64,000 bases of DNA from Centropus unirufus (taxonomy: Eukaryota; Chordata; Aves; Cuculiformes; Centropidae). The notes below the pieces were generated by a model, which saw only the letters and a program-made list of their open reading frames with translations, was not told where the DNA came from and ran no database searches. Position numbers and translations under genes: made by a program. The stretch is from the NCBI GenBank assembly GCA_013397695.1, contig VYZI01000002.1:620001-684000 (forward strand). Direction: 5' to 3'. Shown piece after piece: positions 25,237 to 34,530 of this stretch (within the stretch, counting starts at the first letter, position 1; every line of letters begins with the position of its first letter).

Positions 25237-28200
25237 CTCTTGGATCTAATAGAGTGGTCTTTTCTCCCCCTTCCTGCTTCTAATAATTAACAACTTATAT
25301 AACACCTTAGAGGCAGCATCTCAAGTACTAAGCTGCCTACTGCTGTTGGATCTGTTTCATTATCTCGCTTTATAACCGAACTTTAATTGTTGTATGCGAC
25401 AGTGAAGGAGAAAAAAATAAAGGAAGTGCGTATTTGCTGTTGACTAAAAGGACATATGAAGGACTCCTTTAAAATGCTTTCCATCCTTTCAACCTTTAAT
25501 TCACAACATGCCACTGAATAGAGGCATATATTTGGGACTTATAAACACTGAATTATTTCAGCTTCATAAAATATACAGAAATGAATGTCCTAAATATTTG
25601 TGTTACAAGCCAGTGCTGAGCAAGCCATGTTCTCGCCTGCCTTTGACTCACACCCATGCTGTGCTTCTCTGGAAGTTACAAATTATGCTGTAGAAAGGGC
25701 ACAATGAGAGTCAGCAATGCTCGGGAAAGGCTTCAGTTTTACCCTCCTGGAAAATAAACACATGCTTCTTCATTGAAAAGCTGCTGGGGCTTTTGTCTCT
25801 GCATTTGCCTTTAACACATTATGTTCATGCTGTGTACCACTTATGAATTATTAAGCTCTTGAAATGGGAGAAGAGAACACAACTGAGAAGGCATAAGAAA
25901 TGCTTACTTAGGCGTGTATCAATAAAAGGTCTGGGGCACCTCTACAGTACACCACAAAACACTATATAGTGGGAAGTCAGATTAGTTATTTGATGATGAT
26001 AGACACAGTGAGAGTGTCTATGAGCATTACCTGGTGAAAAAAAAAATAAAACATAATGAGCACATTGTAATCATGTGTTACTGGATTTGTGGGGTTTTTT
26101 TAAACATACCACATTTTAGTTCTTCACTGCTGGCTTTGATATAACTACCCTGACCTAGAAAATATGCTAGCAATTTCTTGGAAAAAATAATGAAAGCTTC
26201 TCCAACTTGCACTATTTTCCTCAGCCAAGAACATAATAGCTAATATTGACTGAGCCACTTCTCCAACAGTTTTGCTCATTTTGCTCCCAAATTAGATAAT
26301 TGACCTGATACATCTACTACCAAATAAACAATTATTTGAATTAGAGAAAAGGAATTCTTACATTCTCTAATTTCAAAACCACTGAAACATCTACTTTAAC
26401 TCATGTGGCTTATGGTGTCAGCCTTGGAAGATCAGGAGCTTGACAGTACAGGCAGATGGAGACATCCCAGATTCAGTACCTGAAGAGCAGGCAGGAAGAG
26501 AGAAGGAAAAAAAGACAAAACAAACCACAAAAAAAGATCACAAACAGGAAAAAACCCACCCTCACCTACAGCTTAAGATATATTATTCATGGCATCCTGA
26601 ATTCTTCTTCTTCATCTTTGAATTATACCAGTCATTTGAAAGCTCATTTGGGACTCATTTGGGCCCTAATAAATTTACTGCTCCCTTGTGCTAAGTCTCT
26701 TCTATATTCCAACAATCTACAATAGCAAAACACTTTGAAAAGTACATATATCAATTCCTTCCACTCAAAGCCTTTTGTTCACTAAAGCAGGGTCAAAAAC
26801 CCCATGGTAGATGTGAATTCATCTTCTGATGTGGTAATTTAGCAGCCAATATTTTGTTAAGCACTTCAAGACTCAAGTACTGTGGAAGCTGCAGGGCTGC
26901 TGTTGTTAGCCCACAAAGTATGTTCTAGTGGTAGTTAATCTTAGAGAGAGTTTTTCTTCTATTCCTAATTTAAGGGAAACCACTTCTCTAGGAGTTATAT
27001 CATTGATGATATAAACTTATTACCCTTGGAGGGTAATCCACATGACAGGGAAGTGGAGTCAATTAGTGCGGTTTAAGATTGTGCACCATGAAGCCAATTT
27101 GTGAAGATGCAAATGGTTACCACTCTGAAGTTTATTTGGAGTTTTGAACATTCAGGAGACCTGAAAAGAATTATGCCTTTAATTCTCAATTAAAATAAAA
27201 ATCGTATTCAAAGTACTGTAAAAGGCAAGAAAAGAAACTACAGAGAATGATGGGAGTATAATGCAGTTCCATTAAAAACCTAAAAACATGATAAAAAACA
27301 CAAGGGTTACATCTTTAAATACTAATGAAAAAAATACTTGAAAGCAAAGGAGAGCTGACTGAGATCACTAAAACCCCAAGACTGTTCAGATGCACTTTTG
27401 ACTTTGCTGTGTCATGATGTCCTACAAAGCCCATTCAGCACTATCAGAATGTGTCTGCAGGACTTGAGTGCCCTACCTAACCTTCTGCTTCTCCCAACTT
27501 ATAAACTTTTACCCTAAATATCCTACATGCTTTGAAAGTCTAAAAAAAGCCCAAGGAAAAGACATATAGGAATGTTTTCTTCATCAAATGGAATAAATGC
27601 AGAATAAATGTAAATGCTGAAAAGAATCTGATATCTGAAAGATACCAGAATGACAAAATGAGAGTGACAGAGAGGAAGTCAAGTCTTGTGCTGATGTATG
27701 GGAATATATTGGGAAATCACAGGTGGAAGGCAGGAGGTGCTCCGTCTTTCAGCAAACCCAAGTGCTGAGAATAAAACATGCCACTGAATAGGTTAGGGTG
27801 TAGAGTCAAGCAGCAGCATCGCAGATGCTCTCAGCCTTGATAAGAAGAAAACTTAAATCGCACCTATCTTGTGATGAAGGCAGCCAATCTTTTTATGTTA
27901 AAAGGGGAACAAATCTGAGAAGCCTGAAAGAAAGACTTCCAGCTGCTCTTGAAGCCCCTGTTTGTGAAATCCAACAGCTGAGATGGGGGCTGGGAAAGAA
28001 AAGACATCCATGTAATTTCTCTGCTCTCCAACCTGTTGCTGTGCCACACCTGTCTCTACTCTGATTACTGGAGGAGCAGCAGTGGCTCTCAGGTGAGTGC
28101 CCTGCACATTGGCAGAGCCTCTGACTTAGAAGAACTCTCCTGTATCGGGTATGTATGTACATACAGACAGTTCCCATCCTTGCATGATTTTCATTTCAGT

Positions 28201-28382
28201 TCACAAGGGGCAAAAGCCAGGATGCACAAGCAACAAGGATGGGAACAACTGTGGCAGCAGCAGTTTAACAGCAATATCAGGGTTCTCTCATGCTATATAT
28301 GTACAACACAATACAGTAAGTATATACATAACATGAGTTAAAATTTATATTTAACTTTTACATTATATTATTATATCATTAT
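25237..28382. other. Non-coding spacer up to the assembly gap
   Basis: AT-rich sequence with no gene or mobile element recognised. An A-rich, purine-rich patch lies at about 26482-26560. A full consensus splice-donor string, CAG followed by GTGAGT, occurs near 28091-28099, but no matching exon is recognised. The last 60 bases before the gap are almost pure A and T. Confidence 0.65.
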
Positions 28383-28476
28383 NNNNNNNNNNNNNNNNNN
28401 NNNNNNNNNNNNNNNNNNNNNNNNNNNNNNNNNNNNNNNNNNNNNNNNNNNNNNNNNNNNNNNNNNNNNNNNNNNN
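28383..28476. other. Assembly gap (94 N)
   Basis: Ninety-four consecutive N bases. The left flank is strongly AT-rich. The true missing sequence and its length are unknown; nothing can be annotated across it. Confidence 0.99.
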
Positions 28477-29463
28477 TTTAACTCCTTTCTCTCATACTAA
28501 AACTTTGTGATATTATGGAGCTCTTGTATTTCAGATCTGAAAAATTTAGGGCAGTAATCCAGAATGTATGAACGTGATGGAATAACTACGTATGCTAAAC
28601 AAATCAGGAAAGTCAAAACTGGAAATGTAAACACATCTCTCTCTCCAGTCCTCCATCCACTCCACCCTGCTGCCCGTTTTCTGTGAACAGTTCACTAAGG
28701 ATAGAAGGCATTTTCTTGATTAGACAAATCAAACACCTGATGGGGCTTGAGACCATGGTACCTGCTCTCAGAAAATTATTTATTTTGAGTTTTCCCAGAG
28801 GCACCTTTCCTTTGTCTTCCCAAGACAAATGGAGACATTTATGAAGTGTGTTTAAGAGAGTCTGTAAAATGCATACCATCAGAGCAACGCAAGAGGTCTG
28901 GCAGAGGGCTGGCAGCTCTCATGTAGGTGGGTAATGTTAGTAGCTAAAGACGGCGTCTTCAACTGCAGCATTTATCATGGTGTAGTAGAAACTGCCTTTG
29001 AGGTTTTGTACCAGGTGTAGGCTACTAAGGCTGGTGGTTGGCAGGTTGTCTTTTGCCAAGCGCAGTATTGCTGTTTGGATGTATTTTTTTACTTGTTTGA
29101 ATGCAACTGTTACGTCCTTTGTTTACACAGTCAATTTTGTGGGGGAAAATAAGGGTATTTTTGTTCTGTTTGTAGACAGCACAGTACACAAGGGACTGGG
29201 TTAGTTTTTATTTCTTAGTAACCTTTCAAAAAGAGCCTCAGATGGCATGCTTATTTTCCAGTGTGCTCTAAAGAAAGAGAAAAGTGAGTAATGGAACATT
29301 TTAACATTTCATTTGAAGTTAAAGTCTTGCACTCTGGAAAAAAAAGTGGATAGTAAAACAATGTATATAGATTGCACTGAAGAAGCTTCTGCTCCTTACA
29401 ATGAGAATCAACATTCTATAGTTTCATTAAAATGCATAAATCCTGCAAATATTTTTCTTGGGC
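28477..29463. other. Non-coding spacer
   Basis: No gene or mobile element recognised. Short open frames on both strands have no domain. The CR1 copy that follows begins near 29464. Confidence 0.65.
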
Positions 29464-29697
29464 CAGGCAGGAAGGATGTCAAGATCTCTGTGGTCTATAT
29501 TGGGACCAACACTGTTTGATCTTCATCAGCAAAATAGACAGTGTAATAGAGTGGACCCTCAACAAGTTTGCAGATGGCACCAAGCTGTGCAGCCTGGCTG
29601 ACACACTGGAGGCATGGGAAGCCATCCAGAAGAACTGGAAAAGCTTGAGAAATGGTCCTGTTTTAACCTCATGAAGTTCAACAAGGCCAAGGTGAAG
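29464..29697 (+). mobile_element. CR1 LINE, 5' part of a copy split by an insertion
   Basis: This segment aligns with the middle of the CR1 reverse transcriptase. The catalytic box reads FADGTK at 29567-29584, so the second catalytic aspartate has become glycine. The downstream DTLEAWEAIQKNWKSLRNG and 'aacctcatgaagttcaac' blocks follow. The CR1 sequence stops at about 29697 in the 'aaggccaag' segment (FNKAK). It resumes in the same orientation and at the adjoining CR1 position at about 30592. The two parts are therefore one element interrupted by a later insertion. Confidence 0.9.
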
Positions 29698-30591
29698 TGA
29701 CAGACAGGGCCTGATCGATAGGCCTGAAATTATATGCTTGACCCATGGGTGATTTGTATGTCATTGCTATGTGCACTGTTCAGTCTGCAACTTTCCATTA
29801 TAGTAGAGTTGTGCTGTACCATTTCTAATTCATAAGAGTGTGAGAAAGCATTCAAGTAACAGTAAAATCGTGCTGTGAGAAAGAGAAGCTGTGCAGGAAT
29901 GTTGTGTCTTTACAGCACCTTAGCTTAAAGATAAGGAATATCCAGTTGCTTCTTTCTCTCCTGTTCTAGGACCTAGACCACGTTCTGGGAAGAGCGAGTG
30001 GGCAGTGGAGCCAGACTCCAATTTTTGGGGTGATGTAATTTGTTTGTTTGATGGTAAAAAGGCCAACCCCCTCACAGGAAGATGAGAGACCTCATCCTTG
30101 GGTCGAAGTACTGCATGGGCCTCCAGTTGTCACCTCTGGATCCTCACTCTGGAAGACAAAAACATCTCTCCCTCCAACTACTGCAGATCTGGAGGATGCT
30201 TAAGCAGTTGGTGATGTATTTTTCTTAATCACTGTACTAATTATTTGATGGTAATTATTAGATACATGTCATTTACAAGCTGTCACTGGTAACTTGTGAT
30301 AGATCACTACTAATCAATTGTTTATTTTCTTACTGTATAATTTAAGTGAAACTTGATTTCACAGAGCCTGGATCCTGTTGCTGATTTCACCAGGCACCCT
30401 TGAGTATCTTACAGATTTCAGGATTCTACAGTCCTTTGCTTTGTAGATTTTGGTATCTGAAGATCCTCTGATGTTATAGTTTTCAGAATTTTAGTCCTTT
30501 GCATATTTGGGGATCTAGGATCCTTTGGTTTCACAGAGTTTGGGTTTTGTTGATAATTCTTTTTCTTTGGATCCCTCTCTGTGGTAAAACA
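29698..30591. mobile_element. Inserted ~894-bp element, probable solo LTR of an endogenous retrovirus
   Basis: This segment interrupts one CR1 copy. It begins TGACAGACAGG and ends GTAAAACA, giving the TG...CA ends typical of retroviral LTRs. It is flanked by TGAAG (29693-29697) and TGAGG (30592-30596), an imperfect 5-bp target duplication; a 6-bp alternative (GTGAAG/GCTAAG) fits the CR1 alignment slightly better, so the edges are uncertain by about 5 bp. Length and lack of any long open frame fit a solo LTR. If it reads on the minus strand, the only AATAAA signal is the complement of 30321-30326, and the ~30-bp tandem repeat falls in the U3 part, where enhancers lie. I do not recognise the family. 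A non-LTR insertion remains possible. Confidence 0.6.
30354..30552. repeat. Degenerate tandem repeat, ~27-33 bp unit, 6-7 copies
   Basis: Successive segments share a pattern like 'agatttTGGgATCCTttgGTcCTTTGctt'. Approximate units start at 30358, 30385, 30412, 30444, 30477, 30506 and 30534. Recurrent cores are 'cagatttcaggattctac', 'tagattttggtatctgaag', 'tagttttcagaattttag' and 'tttggggatctaggatcc', most followed by 'cctttg'. The array is confined to the insertion at 29698-30591, near its right end. Such arrays are common in LTR U3 regions as enhancer duplications. Confidence 0.6.
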
Positions 30592-31262
30592 TGAGGCTAA
30601 GGCCCTGCACCTGTATCAGGGCAAATCCCAGGATCAATACAGGCTGGGGGATCAAGGGACTGAGAGAAGTCCTGAGGAGAAGGACCTGGGTGTCCTGGTG
30701 GATGAGAAGTCGGACACGATCCAGCAATATGCACTTGCATCCCAGAAAGCCAACCACATCCTCCGCTGCATCAAAAGCAGTATGGCCAGCAGGTCAAGCA
30801 AGGTCATTTTGCCCCTGTACTCAATTCTGGTGAGACCCCACCTGTAGTACGGCATCCAGCCCTGGAGTCCTCAGAACAGACATGGACCTATTGGTGGGTC
30901 CAGAGGAGGGCTACAAAAATGATCAGGTGGATGGAACAACTCTGCTATAAGGTAAGGCTGAGAGAGCTGGGGTTGTTCTGCCTGGAGAAGAGAAGGCCCT
31001 GGGAAAATCTTATTGTAGCTTTTCCATACTTTAAGGGGGATTATAAGAAAGGTGATGACAGAGTTTTTACTACCTATAGTGGTACAACAAGGAGTAATGG
31101 TTTCAAATTAAAAGAAAGTAGTTTCAGATCAGATACAAGGATGAAGTATTTTACCATGAGAGTGGTAAAGCACTGGAACAGGTTGTCCACAGAGGTGGTA
31201 ACTGTCCCCTCCCTGGAAGTATTCAAGGTCAAGGTGGATGGGGCTCTGAGCAACCTGATATA
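30592..31262 (+). mobile_element. CR1 LINE, 3' part of the split copy, 3' terminus missing
   Basis: Continuation of the copy that starts at 29464. The sequence runs from the LHLYQGKSQDQYRLGDQGTE block through EKDLGVLVDEKSD near 30680-30720 and SRSSKVILPLYSILVRPHL near 30790-30845. It then shifts frame and continues with LRELGLFCLEKRR and the VVKHWNRLSTEVV block near 31160-31200, ending in DGALSNLI near 31262. The normal CR1 3' untranslated tail and the ATTCTATG repeats are absent, so the copy was cut by a deletion after insertion, since CR1 needs its 3' end to insert. Confidence 0.93.
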
Positions 31263-33803
31263 ATAGATTGGGATATCTTAAACTATATGAGTCTGTGTTG
31301 GTTTTCCACATTTCTCTGAACCTAAAAGTACCTGCCTACTGCATCACACAACCACCCCTTCAGTTTCCAAAGCTGCTGATAATTCTGGATCTAAATTTGC
31401 TACTTAACAGCACCTGGAATAACAATAAACCATTGTTTTATCCATAATACCTAAGGCCATCCCTAAGAGAGACAAAATTGATAGTAGGGAATAAGCATAT
31501 TGTTAAACTAAGCACTATTGCCAGAGCTGAAAAATACAATCAATAAAACAAAGATGGATTTTCAAGCCCACAAACTTTTCTTCCGACCTAAAGCAACAGT
31601 CATTGTGTCAAAGACAAGCTGAGAACTACTGACTGAATTTTTTGTTTATAGAATATTATGAAACTTCAGGATGGAAGTGATTTAGATAAAAAGAGGTTCT
31701 AGTGTGTTGAGGAAACCCTTTGGCCTTTGAGGATGTGAAGTGAGAAAGAGAATTTCAGAAGAAAGTGCTGATATTCTTTTGGTTACCACATAAACAAAAT
31801 CAAAACTAATCCTTGAAAAAAAACCAAAACTATACCTCATTTATAAAAGCTCAAAAAGACAAGAAACAATATTTTCCTCCTTAATGTTGTCACGGAAGAG
31901 ACTGATAGCACATTATAGCAAGCCTCAGAATTGATAGCTCATATGTAGAAAAAAATACATGCATACTTGAGCCTGATTCAAGATCTAAGGAAGAAAACTC
32001 AGATAGCCTCACATTGCCTTTACTTTTTCTAAGACAGAGGACAAAGAAAGAACATGGGCTTACACCTCATTTTGTGGTTGGAATTAATTATTTAATTAAT
32101 AATTTAAATAATATCGGAATGAATGTTAATGATATTTACAGCAAAGTAAAAATCCAACAAGTCGCATGCAACACTGATGAATGAACAGAACCAGAAAATT
32201 TGACAATATGTGGTCCCATGTCAGAACATATATTTAAGAAGAAAGAAGAAAACATATATATTCACATTGAGTTTCATTCTCATCTAGAAAAGTCTGAATT
32301 TTTGTAGCAGTAAAATACCTTTCCATTAAGGGTCATGGTGTATAAATAGATGGTATTTTTAAAGATCCGATTATATATAAAGGTGTGAATTTACAGCGCC
32401 TGATGTAATATGCCTCAGTATTCTGCAGATAATAATATAATGTAGTTAACATGAACTAAGAAAGTCACCAAATAAAATAACTAATTTTGAAAATTAAATA
32501 TGTGCAGTCTAAATGCAAAGTCAGTAGGGCTTTTAGCAAGGAGAGTTTGAACAAATGAACTAGCATGCTGCAAACTCTGTGCCCTAAGTTTTTTCTCTTC
32601 TCAATGTCAAAGGAGGCAAGGATGAGAGACTGGGAAATAGATATAGGCTTTTTTTGGCCTTGTGGTGCCCTGGGTCAAACTTTTCACTCCTTCAACACAA
32701 TGACAAGAAGAAGGTCTTTTCCATATGCATCATCAGGTGCTCAAGAGGTTGATGTTCAAAATCCTTTCTCTGTAGCAGACTTCTTGGGAACAAACTAATT
32801 ACCACTACGCCCATGAAAGAGCGTGTCTCCCAGCATGGCAAGTCGCTCACAAATAAGTGGGAAAGGACAGAGATTGCAATGAGAATACCCATGTGCAAAC
32901 ATATCTGTATTTTTAGGCTAGGTGAATCCTTGTTGTTCTGTTGTGCACTATGTATGTGTGCATCTTGGCCTATGGCTGCATGGCTCAGGTCCTCCCTAGG
33001 GACACTGTCAGGTATCCTGCCAGAAGTTCCTTCATATGTTTCATCTCAAGGGTGGGATTTGGCAGATGCTATGCCATCAAGTTTAAATGATCTATGGAAA
33101 ATAGTCTCTCTTCTCCTCAGAAAAGGACAACCCCAAACATAGTTTGGTGAATATATTCCATTTTTTCCAGGCAATCAAAGCCACATCTCTCACTGAATGT
33201 ATCCTGAAGACTTTAGCAAAACATTCTCTCACCTTCTCTTCCGTAAATTTAGTTCAGATGAAAAACAGAGCCAAGCCACCACCCTCATAGCCAGAACAGG
33301 TACAGTCTGGGGAATAAGATAGGGGGTGTGGGGGAATAAGAAAAACAGGAATTCCCTACCTGTCTGTAGAAAAATATTCAACATCAACATTAATAGCAAG
33401 TTACATGTTTTGAAAGCTGAAGAAATCTAAATCCCAAAGTACAAAACGCTCATCCAGAAAAGGTGGGGTTTAAGATACAATGTGATCCAAGATGTATCCA
33501 ACATAAAAGGCTGAGCACAGGCAACTTGGAAACCTTATTTTAGCAGCAGTGAGTGTACCCTGTTAATTTCCATCATTACCTGTAAATCAAAGCCTTTGTC
33601 TATGCAACAAAAAAAATCCACCAAATATGATACAAACTTGTCTTTTCTACAATGAACTTACTAATGTCATTTTGACAAGGAAGTTGCCACCACAGAATTA
33701 TCACATCAGATTGAGTGTTTTATGTCTTCCTATTGTCAGCATAAAGCCAAATATAGGGTCTGGATGACTGGACAATCAACTCTGTGCTCAGACATTAGAT
33801 TCA
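31263..33803. other. Non-coding spacer
   Basis: AT-rich sequence without a recognised gene or mobile element. A nearly pure AT patch with TTAATTAA-like palindromes lies at 32081-32114. The open frame at 32813-33142 (plus, 109 codons) shows no domain and is probably chance. Confidence 0.65.
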
Positions 33804-34530
33804 TAGAGTCTTAGGATAATTCAGAATGGAAGGGGCCTCAGAATGCCTCTAATTCAAATTCCTACTCATAGTATGATAGGCAATGAAAACAGATTGGGCT
33901 AATCAGAGACATTTCCAGTTAGAACATGAAAACCACCAAGGAGGAAAATCATACAACTTCATTGGGCAGGCTGCTCTGGATTTTACAGAGAAAAAGTTTT
34001 TCTCACAGAGAAAAAGTTTCACATTTTACTTACATTCATTTCCTCTCCATCTTCTGCTGTAGATCACTGTAAAGAGACTGACTACAAGTTCTCAATAATC
34101 TCCTCATTGGATCTCTCCTATTTTGTTCCCCTAAAGCCTTCTTTTCTCCCAGCTCAACGATCTCACCCTTCTCAGCTTCAAAGATGCAACATGTGAGAGG
34201 TCCCAGGACATATCACTGCAGTGTTCCACCTATCACGTGCTCCAGGCTATGTACAACTCCTTAATCACCACTCTCCAAGCCTAACCATCCAACCAATTAC
34301 CAGCCCACCTAGCTGTCCAACCATCCAAACTGTGATGTCCCAGCTTGGACAAAAGAATACTTTGGGAGACACCGCTGAAAGTACTATTAAAGTCAAGGCA
34401 AGCAATATTCACTGCCCTCCCTTCATCCACAAACCTAGTCATTTTCTAACAAAAGGCAGTCAGAAAAGATTAATCACAGCTTGCCCATGGTAAATCCATT
34501 CCAGCTGCCCCAAATCACCATTATCTTCAT
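33804..34530 (-). mobile_element. Old CR1 LINE copy with internal deletion, minus strand
   Basis: The plus strand begins with 'attcatagagtcttaggat' and 'gaatggaaggggcctcag', the reverse complement of an old CR1 3' terminus. Translated on the minus strand, the part at 34190-34530 gives NWLDG followed by an RVV-like segment, which is the reverse transcriptase region upstream of the catalytic box. Downstream, about 34100-34170 corresponds to the SLEKRRL block, and 33950-33985 to the WNSLPNEVV block. The catalytic box and several hundred bases between these blocks are missing, so the copy carries an internal deletion. A 20-bp direct duplication lies inside it at about 33985-34019. Divergence is high, which suggests an old insertion. 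Confidence 0.85.
33985..34019. repeat. Direct duplication of ~15 bp, period 20
   Basis: The string ACAGAGAAAAAGTTT occurs at 33985-33999 and again at 34005-34019. It lies inside the old CR1 copy, at the position that encodes the run after the FRLDIRKNFF-like block, and looks like a local replication-slippage duplication. Confidence 0.85.

Noticed and set aside
32081..32114. AT-rich palindromic patch as a possible origin or matrix attachment site
   Set aside because: Only base composition supports this; such patches are common in AT-rich vertebrate DNA.
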